Below, piece after piece: positions 17,440 through 25,245 of a stretch of DNA of 64,000 bases. The stretch lies in contig CAZNAI010000010.1 of assembly GCA_964571235.1 (NCBI GenBank), forward strand, positions 186,001 to 250,000, in the 5' to 3' direction. The number at the start of each line of letters is the position of its first letter. The stretch's first letter is position 1. The translations under genes and the position numbers were made by a program. Under the pieces are notes generated by a model. That model saw nothing but the letters and a program-made list of their open reading frames with translations, was not told the DNA's origin and made no database searches. The stretch comes from JACRAV01 sp964571235. Lineage in GTDB: Bacteria > Zixibacteria > MSB-5A5 > GN15 > FEB-12.

Positions 17440-19091
17440 GACTCCCTTCTGAGCAGAAGCATCGTAATATCGTCTGATCGCGGCGTGTCGGCCACAAACG
17501 TTTCGATCTCTTTCATCAGACGCGCGGTAACATCTCCCAGCGGATCGCGGCGCGCGTTGACGATGAATTGATCCATCCGGTCGTCGCCGAATTGTGTAGC
17601 GGCTCCCTGCGCTTCGGGGACGCCGTCAGAATAGACAAACAGCAGGTCTCCCGGCGACATTGTGCGGCTGTCTTCGGTCCAGTCTGTAAAATCAAATGCA
17701 CCGATCATCGTACCGCTCGGATTTAACCGCTCGATGGAACCATCGGCCCGCACTAACAGCGGCGGATTGTGGCCGGCATTTACAAAGGTGAGCGTTTCGG
17801 TCGCAGGATCGATGATCCCGGCAAATAGAGTCGCGAAATCGGTCGGCATGGAATACCGGAACAGTAGCGTCGACATCTGCTTTACCGCCCGTGCCAATGA
17901 AAAATCCCGCTCATGGTGCATGATGCGAAACGACGCCAGTATATTGGCCATCAGTAGTGCCGCTCCCATCCCTTTACCGGAAACATCGCCGAGCAGAAAT
18001 AGTACCCGGCCGTCGTGGAGCGAGGCGATATCATACAGATCGCCGCCAACGGCCAGACACTGTTGTTGGAAAGCGTGAATAGTGTACCCGTCGATTTCCG
18101 GCGATTCCTTCGCCAGCAGATTGCGTTGGATGAGTGATGCGCGCTGGAGTTCCCGCTCGATCAGTTGCTTTTCCTGGCGGTCGTGCAAGAGCGTGTAGTT
18201 GGTCAGGCGAGAGGCGATGATATTGCCAAACGTCGCCAAAAGCCGAAGGTAATCGTTGCTGTACCGATGTAGTGGATTGGAAGTGTCGGCGTACAAAATA
18301 CCGAGCACTTTGCCTTCATCGAAAAGCGGCACTGCCATAGCCGAGCGCATTTCTGACATGATGATCGACTGTTGCGAAGCAAAACGGGGATCGTCGGCCG
18401 GATTACCAATCAGTATTGCGTTCTTGTTGGTGAGAATTTCTTTTACAATCGTGCGCGACAAAGTAAACGTGCCGAGGTCTTTGTTGTTCGGGAGTAGCGT
18501 GGCCGCGGTGTATACTTCGGCGCCGTCATCAGAGGTGAACAAGACTGCCAGTCGTTCCGCCGGAATAACTTTTGAAACCAGCCGGAGCGAACGATGCAAC
18601 ATTTCTTCTTTCGGTTCCGGGAGAACCAACATGCGGGCCATCTCAGAGAGTGTGGGAAGAAAGTCGGCCATGTCGGTAACTTTCGAGGGCAACGGCTTGA
18701 GCGCTTCGTTGATCGAAAGAAACACCGACTTCTCCGGCTCAACAGTTGACAATCGTGTCGCGGTCGGACGGCTCGCCGGAACCACTGTGTTGCCGTTGCT
18801 GGACAATCTGAACTCGACCTGCCCGAACATGACATTGTCGCCTGACTTGACCGCCACCGGCGAGGCGATCCGGGAACCATTTACTACTGTGCCGTTATGA
18901 CTTTGCAAGTCGGTAATGAGTGCGCGGTCGCCGCTCTCGGCCACATCGATCTGGGCATGTTTACGCGAGACCGTTTTATCAGGAACGACAAATTGGCATT
19001 CCGGCGACCGACCGAGCGTGTACACGCCGGGGGTGAGATCCCATGTATAGTAGTTGGTTCCGTCAGTGCCGATCAGTCTCAGAGGGGTCAT
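17436..19091 (-). CDS. FHA-GAF-SpoIIE (PP2C-type) phosphatase
   Basis: 551 aa. FHA domain at about 1-100 with the phosphothreonine-binding pattern GRSPECQF, SRKHAQI and SHNGTVVNG. A GAF domain follows at about 150-310 and a PP2C/SpoIIE-like phosphatase at about 340-551 with metal-binding acids in GGDLYD, LLGDVSGKGMGAAL, VYSDGVPEA and DDITMLLL. The FHA can dock phosphorylated Thr, for instance on the partner kinase, while the phosphatase removes phosphate; RsbU-like control of an anti-sigma system is the other common role. Cytosolic, no membrane helix. It is the first gene of a two-gene operon with the kinase. Confidence 0.9.
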   Translation of the reverse strand: MTPLRLIGTDGTNYYTWDLTPGVYTLGRSPECQFVVPDKTVSRKHAQIDVAESGDRALITDLQSHNGTVVNGSRIASPVAVKSGDNVMFGQVEFRLSSNGNTVVPASRPTATRLSTVEPEKSVFLSINEALKPLPSKVTDMADFLPTLSEMARMLVLPEPKEEMLHRSLRLVSKVIPAERLAVLFTSDDGAEVYTAATLLPNNKDLGTFTLSRTIVKEILTNKNAILIGNPADDPRFASQQSIIMSEMRSAMAVPLFDEGKVLGILYADTSNPLHRYSNDYLRLLATFGNIIASRLTNYTLLHDRQEKQLIERELQRASLIQRNLLAKESPEIDGYTIHAFQQQCLAVGGDLYDIASLHDGRVLFLLGDVSGKGMGAALLMANILASFRIMHHERDFSLARAVKQMSTLLFRYSMPTDFATLFAGIIDPATETLTFVNAGHNPPLLVRADGSIERLNPSGTMIGAFDFTDWTEDSRTMSPGDLLFVYSDGVPEAQGAATQFGDDRMDQFIVNARRDPLGDVTARLMKEIETFVADTPRSDDITMLLLRRES

Positions 19092-19179
19092 GTATGTACA
19101 TTTACTCCAGTTAGAAATGAATATTCAAATTGGGTCGGCCATGCATCCGGATCGCCACCGTCCATAATCCAGCGATTCA

Positions 19180-19575
19180 CTACGGGCGGCGGTACTCCCT
19201 GGAAACAGTAGTCTGAATCCCTCCACGAGAATTGAACCGCCCTTCCAGATGCACCCGCCGTGGTTTGATCGCGGCAACAATATCATCGACAATCCGGTTG
19301 ATGACATTTTCATGGAAAATCCCCTTTTGCCGGTAGGCCATCAGGTACTCTTTGAAGCTCTTCAGCTCGATACAGTCCTTGTCGGGGACATACAAGAGGG
19401 TCAATTCAGCGAAATCGGGTAGCCCGGTCTTGGGACAGACACAGGTAAACTCGCTGGTCTGCATCCGCACTTCGTATTCTCTGTCGGGATAGATATTTCG
19501 GAAGGTCTCAATCGGCGGCGTTTTCCACTCGCGGATATCGTCCTGCCGTCCCTCGTAACTCATTTCATCTTTCAT
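19180..19575 (-). CDS. queF: NADPH-dependent 7-cyano-7-deazaguanine reductase
   Basis: 131 aa from ATG 19575. An in-frame start at 19665 would add 30 unusual residues and overlap queC; 19575 is preferred because a promoter -10 ends 7 nt before it. QueF reduces preQ0 to preQ1 in queuosine synthesis. Seen: catalytic C47 in FTCVCPKTG, D54 in LPDFAEL, the QueF signature ELKSFKEYL, FHENV, and HLEGRFNSRGG. The length fits the short unimodular (B. subtilis-like) subgroup. It is divergent from queC-queE-queD, which make its substrate. Confidence 0.92.
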   Translation of the reverse strand: MKDEMSYEGRQDDIREWKTPPIETFRNIYPDREYEVRMQTSEFTCVCPKTGLPDFAELTLLYVPDKDCIELKSFKEYLMAYRQKGIFHENVINRIVDDIVAAIKPRRVHLEGRFNSRGGIQTTVSREYRRP

Positions 19576-19582
19576 CGGCGGC

Positions 19583-19610
19583 AATATACCCAACGGCGGC
19601 CGATAATCAA
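19583..19610 (-). promoter_or_regulatory. queF promoter placed for a leaderless transcript
   Basis: TTGATT (19605-19610), 16-bp spacer, TATATT (19583-19588) on the minus strand. The A of ATG 19575 is 8 nt after the -10 box, where transcription would begin. There is no Shine-Dalgarno sequence between. Confidence 0.6.
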
Positions 19611-19644
19611 CGCCCCCGACCCTTCCATTTTCCCCCCGGACCGG

Positions 19645-19656
19645 TATATTATCAAG
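19645..19656 (+). promoter_or_regulatory. queC -10 element abutting the start codon
   Basis: TATATT at 19645-19650 ends 6 nt before ATG 19657, with only ATCAAG between and no ribosome binding site. The -35 region is poor (TTCCAT near 19623). The geometry mirrors the queF side. Confidence 0.5.
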
Positions 19657-20364
19657 ATGATTCAACCAACAACGCCGGCGTCGGTTGTCCTGTTAAGTGG
19701 AGGCATAGACTCGGCCACCACACTGGCTATTGCGCGTGATCGCGGCGACCGGCTCTTTGCGCTGAGCTTTGACTACGGCCAGCGACATCGGGTTGAGCTG
19801 GAGGCGGCGCAGGCGGTAGTCCGATCTATTGGCGCCGAACGCCATCTGATTCAGACTATCGATCTGCGACAGATCGGCGGCTCGGCGTTAACCTCGGCGA
19901 TCGCAGTACCGAAGAATCGAGACTTGTCGATTGAGGAAGATATTCCGGTTACGTATGTGCCCGCGCGCAATCTGATCTTTCTCTCGCTGGCGCTGGCTTG
20001 GGCAGAAGTGCTGGGAGCGGCAAATATCCTGATAGGCGCAAACGCTATCGACTACTCGGGGTATCCGGATTGTCGCCCGGAGTTCATTGAGTCATTCAAT
20101 GAGACAGCAAGATTGGCGACGAGGGTCGGTGTGCAGGGGAAATCTGTGACCATATCCGCTCCCCTTGTGAATATGACCAAGGCAGACATAATCAAGACGG
20201 GCTCCCGGCTGGGAGTTGATTATGCGTTGACGGTGAGTTGCTATGCGCCGGACAGCAACGGCCGCGCTTGCGGACAATGCGACTCCTGTCGCATACGACA
20301 GCGCGGGTTTGCCGACGCCGGCGTTGCCGATCCGACGCGATATATCGAGGGTGCTCGGTTATGA
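19657..20364 (+). CDS. queC: 7-cyano-7-deazaguanine synthase
   Basis: 235 aa. The ATP-pyrophosphatase motif SGGIDS is at 14-19 and the C-terminal zinc site CYAPDSNGRACGQCDSC is complete (four Cys). QueC converts 7-carboxy-7-deazaguanine to preQ0 using ATP and ammonia. No Shine-Dalgarno precedes ATG 19657; a TATATT box 6 nt before it suggests a leaderless message. The TGA overlaps queE's ATG in an ATGA, so the genes are coupled. Confidence 0.95.
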   Translation: MIQPTTPASVVLLSGGIDSATTLAIARDRGDRLFALSFDYGQRHRVELEAAQAVVRSIGAERHLIQTIDLRQIGGSALTSAIAVPKNRDLSIEEDIPVTYVPARNLIFLSLALAWAEVLGAANILIGANAIDYSGYPDCRPEFIESFNETARLATRVGVQGKSVTISAPLVNMTKADIIKTGSRLGVDYALTVSCYAPDSNGRACGQCDSCRIRQRGFADAGVADPTRYIEGARL

Positions 20365-21116
20365 GTCAGCAAGGGTACCTGCCGAATTTGGTCGAGACTG
20401 TTCGCGATCCGAAAGGTCGCCTACCGGTCGTAGAGATTTTCTCTTCGATTCAGGGTGAAGGGCGGTGGGCGGGGTATCCGGCTATTTTCATACGTTTGGC
20501 CTATTGCAATCTGGGTTGCGTCTGGTGCGACACACGGTTTACCTGGGATAAAGATAAAATCGATCATGGAACACTCTTGCAGATCGACGAAATTGTTGCC
20601 AGAGTCGAAGCGGTAACGCCGTGCAAGTCTGACCGCAGTAATTTGCACATTGTCCTGACCGGCGGCGAACCGATGTTGCACCATGAGAATTTGGAGCGAC
20701 TGGTTTCTAAACTCAGAAGCTCTGGGTTCGAATTCTTTGAGATCGAAACCAACGGGACAATTATCCCAAGCCCGGAAATTTGCGAATGCATCAGTTGGTG
20801 GAACTGTTCCCCCAAGCTTTCCAACAACGGCCTATCGGTAGACGAGAATCTGAATGTTGAGGCGATCTCAGCAATACTTCAGACGAAGAAGGCCGATTTC
20901 AAGTTTGTCATTCGCAAACGTGAGGATATTGATGAACTTCTCGCCACCTTTGGCCTCCACGTTTCCGCCGACCGGATTATGCTTATGGCCGAGGGTTCGA
21001 CGCTTGCCGCGCAAGCGGCGGCTCTGCCCGTGGTAATCGAAGCCTGCCGCGAATTTGGATTTCGCTTTTCGCCTCGATTGCATATCATGGCCTGGGGTAA
21101 CCAAAGAGGTAAGTAG
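20361..21116 (+). CDS. queE: 7-carboxy-7-deazaguanine synthase, radical SAM enzyme
   Basis: 251 aa from ATG 20361, overlapping queC by 4 nt. The radical SAM [4Fe-4S] triad is C49-x3-C53-x2-C56 (CNLGCVWC), followed by the family motif TGGEPML and EIETNGT. QueE rearranges 6-carboxy-tetrahydropterin to 7-carboxy-7-deazaguanine, the step between QueD and QueC. An upstream extension of the frame exists but lies inside queC and lacks family sequence. FolE (GTP cyclohydrolase) is not in the window. Confidence 0.93.
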   Translation: MSQQGYLPNLVETVRDPKGRLPVVEIFSSIQGEGRWAGYPAIFIRLAYCNLGCVWCDTRFTWDKDKIDHGTLLQIDEIVARVEAVTPCKSDRSNLHIVLTGGEPMLHHENLERLVSKLRSSGFEFFEIETNGTIIPSPEICECISWWNCSPKLSNNGLSVDENLNVEAISAILQTKKADFKFVIRKREDIDELLATFGLHVSADRIMLMAEGSTLAAQAAALPVVIEACREFGFRFSPRLHIMAWGNQRGK

Positions 21117-21127
21117 CAACAAGATAT

Positions 21128-21490
21128 ATGAAGACAAGATTAACACACGAATTTTCATTCGAGGCCTCGCACCGATTGGATCATCTCGGTCCCGGTCACC
21201 CCTGTTTCCCCCTGCATGGGCATAGTTACATTGTGGAGCTGGTCATCGAGGGTGAGGTCAACCCGACAACCGGATTTCTCATGGACTACGCCGATATTTG
21301 CCGGGCCGCCGATCCGCTTATTAGGCGGCTTGATCACACGCATCTGAATGATATTGCCGATTTGCAGTTCACGACTACAGAGCACATAGCCCGCTGGTTG
21401 TGGATCCGGCTCAAAGACGTTCTCCCTCAGTTGATCGAAATCACAATTCGCGAATCCCGCTCGACTGCCTGCACATACCGCGGCGAGTAA
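21128..21490 (+). CDS. queD: 6-carboxy-5,6,7,8-tetrahydropterin synthase
   Basis: 120 aa, normal length for QueD/PTPS. Zinc ligands H15, H30 and H32 and catalytic C26 are in place (EASHRLDHL, CFPLHGHSY), and LDHTHLND and the C-terminal IRESRSTACTYRG are typical. It converts dihydroneopterin triphosphate to 6-carboxy-tetrahydropterin, the first dedicated step of the pathway. It starts 11 nt after queE and ends the three-gene queCED operon. There is no strong Shine-Dalgarno, so it probably relies on coupling. Confidence 0.93.
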   Translation: MKTRLTHEFSFEASHRLDHLGPGHPCFPLHGHSYIVELVIEGEVNPTTGFLMDYADICRAADPLIRRLDHTHLNDIADLQFTTTEHIARWLWIRLKDVLPQLIEITIRESRSTACTYRGE

Positions 21491-21511
21491 TTCTTTCTAC
21501 CCAGCCTAAAT

Positions 21512-21552
21512 GACAAAAGAAAAGAGGAGAAGAGCCCGGCTCTTCTCCTCTT
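21512..21552 (-). terminator. Intrinsic terminator of the hexaheme cytochrome gene
   Basis: A 14-bp perfect stem (21522-21535 and 21539-21552, loop CCG). Read on the minus strand it is followed by TTTCTTTTGTCATTT. On the plus strand it follows queD by about 30 nt but has no T-run, so there it may only stabilise the queD 3' end. Confidence 0.8.
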
Positions 21553-21588
21553 GGAGAACTTGTGCTTTACAGCACGCTAACTATTCGA

Positions 21589-22653
21589 TTATAGGACCGG
21601 TCCCTGACGGTGGCACTGGCCGCAAAGTTGACGATAGTTGGTTCCATCGCCGTTTTCATCGATCGCAACAGCGCCGGTGGCAAAAATCAGACCGAAAGCG
21701 TTCTGGTTGCCATGGGCCTTGTGACAGCTAAAACAGCTCGGGCTATAGTCGGTCACAGTGTTGGTCACCGCGGCGCCCTGGGTACCCCAGTCGCCTGAAT
21801 TGGTCATGACCTTCGTGCGATACAGATTGGCCTTGAACTGAGCCATTGACGAGTGTCCGCCGCCAACCGTGCCGATGTTCGCATCAGCGGTGGGGTGACG
21901 ATACCATTCGGTGCCGGCGGCGCCAGCGGTGTTGCGCATATTCGCGTCAGCCGAGGTGCCGTGGAAATTGGTATGGCAGGATTTGCAGAACGCCGCATAA
22001 CCGGACTTGGTCTGGTCGGGTTCATTGAAATCAATGTTGCTGATGCTGTAGTGGTCGCCACCATATGTGGCCGAACGTTCGAAAACGTCCTTGGTCAGAT
22101 CATTGGTTCCGATAGCATACGTGATGCCGGCGGTGGTTCCAGAAACGATCCCGAAATTGATGTTACGATACATCGGTGTCGAAACACCGGCAATCGTAGC
22201 AGACCGGCCGTGCTGGGTGTGGCAATTGATGCAAGCCAACCCGTGGGTGCCGGCTGTCCAGGTGCCGCCCGGGGCGACATCAGTAGAATACAGGGTGTGA
22301 CCGGTTGCCGCAAAGTACGGGGCAACGTTGTCGCGATTCAGCGCACCAGCCTGGCGTCCAACCGCCGGGAGGTTACCACCGTTGTCAGCCAAAACGTCCG
22401 GGGCAAAGCCCGTTCCGTCGTGGCAATTCAAGCACATGGCATTCGGTTCGTCACGAAGCAAATACTCGTGAGCAGTCGGGCTGGTGGCAACATAAGTTCC
22501 ACCGCCGTTGGCGTTGTAACCGTGAGTCTGGCTGGCGTGCATTACGTGGCAATCCTGGCAGAAGAGCGTTGTGCCGCTGTGATAGTCACCGGCAAAGGCG
22601 CCCACTGCCACTAACGCCACGAAAGCGAACGTCACAGTAAGAACTTTTTTCAT
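21589..22653 (-). CDS. Exported hexaheme c-type cytochrome
   Basis: 354 aa from ATG 22653, chosen because AAGGAG lies 7 nt upstream and the protein then opens with a clean signal peptide (MKKVLTVTFAFVALVAVGAFA). The same frame runs 73 codons further up, but that stretch is promoter and leader. Six CxxCH heme sites: CQDCH, CLNCH, CINCH, CKSCH, CFSCH, CGQCH, most followed by a nearby His. Periplasmic or surface electron carrier; partner unknown. It is separated from the upstream cytochrome/porin operon by 415 nt with its own consensus promoter, so it can be made independently. Its opening GDYHSGTTLFCQDCH resembles the start of the cytochrome at 28122. Confidence 0.9.
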   Translation of the reverse strand: MKKVLTVTFAFVALVAVGAFAGDYHSGTTLFCQDCHVMHASQTHGYNANGGGTYVATSPTAHEYLLRDEPNAMCLNCHDGTGFAPDVLADNGGNLPAVGRQAGALNRDNVAPYFAATGHTLYSTDVAPGGTWTAGTHGLACINCHTQHGRSATIAGVSTPMYRNINFGIVSGTTAGITYAIGTNDLTKDVFERSATYGGDHYSISNIDFNEPDQTKSGYAAFCKSCHTNFHGTSADANMRNTAGAAGTEWYRHPTADANIGTVGGGHSSMAQFKANLYRTKVMTNSGDWGTQGAAVTNTVTDYSPSCFSCHKAHGNQNAFGLIFATGAVAIDENGDGTNYRQLCGQCHRQGPVL

Positions 22654-22916
22654 ACTATACTCCTTATGAAGAGCATTAATGGTGTTTATGGGACTAGTGT
22701 GGTTTGAGTTCTGTGTGGATGAACATTTCGACAATTGCGCGGACTCAGTTGTCCGCGTTTGATCGGAAGATTTTTCTCGTGTGACTTGTGTCGTGACAGA
22801 ACAATGACAACTTTGTGAAACTTTTAGCAATGGTGAGTTGAGCTTCGCTGGGTTGTCGTGTGTTTGGTACATGTCGTTCTGTCTATTTCTTACCTAATAT
22901 CAAAAACCTTGTGAAA
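22654..22916 (-). other. Long 5' leader of the hexaheme cytochrome gene
   Basis: About 255 nt separate the predicted transcription start from ATG 22653. The leader holds a 7-bp perfect hairpin (22738-22744 with 22751-22757, loop of six) and AAGGAG at its end. I do not recognise a riboswitch; in particular the conserved core of c-di-GMP-I (GEMM) riboswitches is absent. Confidence 0.45.
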
Positions 22917-22945
22917 AATATATCAATCAGGACAATTCCTGTCAA
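22917..22945 (-). promoter_or_regulatory. Consensus sigma-70 promoter with embedded inverted repeat
   Basis: TTGACA (22940-22945), exact 17-bp spacer, TATATT (22917-22922) on the minus strand. The spacer and -35 box contain CAGGA-N4-TCCTG (22928-22941), a possible operator. The stretch from here to 23068 is AT-rich with nothing else recognisable. Confidence 0.75.
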
Positions 22946-23068
22946 GAGGTATTTAAGGATAATTTTGACAACTTTCGTGGGAAATGCCTACTCAATAGTA
23001 GATGATTTCACGCCCGTCCAGACAATCTATACTATTATGTGATGGAATAAGAGATGCCGAAAACATGT

Positions 23069-24046
23069 CTACTTAATATCGTATCGCTGAACCCGTCCGC
23101 CGCCCTTTTCGACAACGTAAAACCTTGCTACTCCATCAGTTGAAATCCCCGAGGGATACTGGAGCAGGCCCGGCAGGTAGCCAAATCCGCCGATCGTGGT
23201 GACAAACGCTCCCTCCATATTGTAGAGCTTGACCGCCTGCCTGAGACCGTCGAGCACTAGGATCACCGGCCCGGTGATGGGATTTTCCAAAAACCCGAAG
23301 CTGATTGGCAGAGAAATATCCTCTTGATTGACATCATGGGAGGCGAACCCGAAGAGAAAGCTCCCCGTGGAGTCGTAGACTTTTACCGCCGGCAAGCCGC
23401 GAATATCACCAATGTAGATTTTGCCTTGCCAGACCCCTATCGAACTCGGCGAAGATAACTGATTGGGAAGGTCTCCCGGCTCGCCAAATTGGCGGACAAG
23501 TTCCAAGTCGCGATCGAGAATCAACACTCGCGTGACTGCGCCGGTCACAAGCAAGTAGACTTGATCGGAGTTATCAATAGTCGCCGCCGACATAATCAAC
23601 CTGAGCGAGGAATCGCCGAGCAGGCGGCTGGGCGCGACAGACTTAAGTACTCGCCCGCGAAAGTCGAGCAATTCAATCCGGTCGCTTCGGGCATCCAGCA
23701 ATACAAGCTCTCCCTCGCTATTGACAACTACCGCCCGTGGCTCTCCCCGCTCGGACTTGCCGGTCTGACGGTCTTTAAAAAAGTGTTTAAACGTATAGGT
23801 GGCGCCGAGCAGTGAGTCATAAATGATCACTCGTCCATTGCCGGCGTCGGCGACAAAAACCTCGCCCGATGTTTTCTGATAAAATACTCCCGCCGGATCC
23901 TTCAATCCCAAACCAAAACCATCGTCATAAGTAATGCCGCCAATCGTGACGTATTTTTGGATGGTATCAGACTCACTCTGCGCCCTCGAATCGAAGGGCA
24001 GGACGAGCGCCAGGGCAAGGACAGCGAGAGCGGCGAATAATCTCAT
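23069..24046 (-). CDS. Exported NHL-type beta-propeller protein
   Basis: 325 aa with a signal peptide (cleavage near DSRAQS). The rest is a series of roughly 45-residue blades with NHL-like patterns: LKDPAGVFY...GEVFVADAGNGRVIIYD, EPRAVVVNSEGELVLLDARSDRIELLD, LSSPSSIGVWQGKIYIGDIRG and LLQYPSGISTDGVARFYVVEKGGGRVQRYD. Six blades is my estimate. NHL propellers are binding scaffolds without a fixed reaction. It is the last gene of the cytochrome/porin operon, 7 nt after the lipoprotein gene, and is related in plan to the propeller at 29098, so a role in assembling or docking the cytochrome conduit is likely but unproven. Confidence 0.75.
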   Translation of the reverse strand: MRLFAALAVLALALVLPFDSRAQSESDTIQKYVTIGGITYDDGFGLGLKDPAGVFYQKTSGEVFVADAGNGRVIIYDSLLGATYTFKHFFKDRQTGKSERGEPRAVVVNSEGELVLLDARSDRIELLDFRGRVLKSVAPSRLLGDSSLRLIMSAATIDNSDQVYLLVTGAVTRVLILDRDLELVRQFGEPGDLPNQLSSPSSIGVWQGKIYIGDIRGLPAVKVYDSTGSFLFGFASHDVNQEDISLPISFGFLENPITGPVILVLDGLRQAVKLYNMEGAFVTTIGGFGYLPGLLQYPSGISTDGVARFYVVEKGGGRVQRYDIK

Positions 24047-24053
24047 AATCTAT

Positions 24054-24632
24054 CTACCGCGCAAACATGGCGCTTAAGTCCGAGGCGGCGCGATCGGCCG
24101 CAGAGCGGGCCAGTTCGTCAAGTGATCGAACCGCGCCCAATCCGAACACCCACTCGCTTTGATCGCCACGGGCGTTGACAACCCCAGTCCAAACCGTTTT
24201 GTATCCGGCACATTCAATGAGGCGCAGATTCATGGAAACTTGCGGGATTTTGCCAAGATACGGATTATCGGTTTCCTTGTATTCCAACACTGAGCCGACC
24301 ACAACATACGCTACCGACATCGCCGCACACAGACTGTCGATCTGGGCGTTGGTCATCAAAGTGGCTGATCGAATCCGGAACCGGCGCAATTGCTCGTACA
24401 CCTGACCATCCTGTAGAATGTCGAGCGTCTTTCTGCCCTGCAGAGAGAGCACAAAATACTCAGCCAGCTTCGCCGATGCCCCTTCCTGCCCGCTCAAGTT
24501 CTCAAACGGCAGAACCGCAACGCGTGCTCCTCGGGCGAGCGGCTCATTCACCAAACGCGCAGTCTTAAGTCCGCCAGAGCACCCACTCAATAGTCCGAGC
24601 GCACCCGCTACAACAACCAATATTCGCAACAT
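24054..24632 (-). CDS. CsgG/FlgO-like lipoprotein A
   Basis: 192 aa with a type II signal peptide and lipobox LLSGC (Cys18). The body opens with ARVAVLPFENLSGQEGAS, the hallmark of the CsgG/FlgO/GNA1162-type alpha-beta domain, and continues with a helix-rich region and VAYVVVGSVLEYKE...LIECAGYKTVWTGVV, also typical. It should be membrane-anchored in the periplasm, probably at the outer membrane. It lies 12 nt after a paralogous lipoprotein gene, inside the cytochrome/porin operon. A pore (as in CsgG) is conceivable, but the characteristic transmembrane hairpins cannot be judged from sequence alone. Confidence 0.7.
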   Translation of the reverse strand: MLRILVVVAGALGLLSGCSGGLKTARLVNEPLARGARVAVLPFENLSGQEGASAKLAEYFVLSLQGRKTLDILQDGQVYEQLRRFRIRSATLMTNAQIDSLCAAMSVAYVVVGSVLEYKETDNPYLGKIPQVSMNLRLIECAGYKTVWTGVVNARGDQSEWVFGLGAVRSLDELARSAADRAASDLSAMFAR

Positions 24633-24644
24633 CGCCGTGGCTCC

Positions 24645-25238
24645 TTACTTGAGAGCGGCGGCAAACCGGCCGGCCGCTTCGCGACAGACTTTTGAAGTCA
24701 TTTCGCCCAGGGTGTGAGTTTCTCCGAACGAGAATATCGGGAACTTGGGACCGCCCTTACGGGTGATCTCGCAACTCCAGACCACTTTCCCCGACTGGCA
24801 ATCATAGAGCCGGACGATAATCCCCACCAAAGGGAATTCGTCGGAACCGACTCGAACAACACCGTAGTCGCGCACGGCGCCGACAAAGACACCCTCCACC
24901 TGTGTGGCTTTCCCCAGTGCGAGCGCTTCCTCTGATGTAAATTCTTCCGGATGGTTGGTGCGCTCGCCTTTGATGACTTCCCTCACCGACTTAAAGAAGT
25001 CGCCGCTGTTCACCACCTCGATATCCTCGTGCATCAAGAGTTCAGTCGTGAAACTCGATGTCACCTTTTCCGCGGCCATCCGGTCGCTTGTCAGATTTGA
25101 AAACGGAATCACGCCGACTTTTTGGTAGAACGCAAAGTCGGCTTCCGGGTTGATGTACTCGGGTACGGGTGTGCACGAGAGAAGCAGAGCTCCCGCCAGA
25201 CCAATAGCCGTTCGCACTATGAATTTTTGTTTGTTCAT
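24645..25238 (-). CDS. CsgG/FlgO-like lipoprotein B
   Basis: 197 aa with lipobox LLLSC (Cys22). Like its neighbour it carries a VGVIPFSNLTSDRMAAEKV opening, a helical middle and VEGVFVGAVRDYG...RLYDCQSGKVVWS, so the two genes are diverged tandem paralogues. Start ATG 25238 follows the barrel gene by 7 nt. Role inferred from position only: a lipid-anchored partner of the adjacent outer-membrane barrel. GNA1162/CsgG-like pairs often act in outer-membrane assembly or secretion, which would fit. Confidence 0.7.
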   Translation of the reverse strand: MNKQKFIVRTAIGLAGALLLSCTPVPEYINPEADFAFYQKVGVIPFSNLTSDRMAAEKVTSSFTTELLMHEDIEVVNSGDFFKSVREVIKGERTNHPEEFTSEEALALGKATQVEGVFVGAVRDYGVVRVGSDEFPLVGIIVRLYDCQSGKVVWSCEITRKGGPKFPIFSFGETHTLGEMTSKVCREAAGRFAAALK

Positions 25239-25245
25239 TGTTCAC

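Noticed and set aside
22654..22872. 73-codon N-terminal extension of the hexaheme cytochrome
   Set aside because: It is in frame and open but covers the leader; the AAGGAG and signal peptide place the start at 22653.
22654..22916. c-di-GMP-I (GEMM) riboswitch in the cytochrome leader
   Set aside because: Looked for because such riboswitches control cytochromes in other bacteria, but the conserved GEMM core is absent.
22860..23042. 60-residue plus-strand ORF
   Set aside because: AT-rich, no ribosome binding site, overlaps the clear minus-strand promoter.
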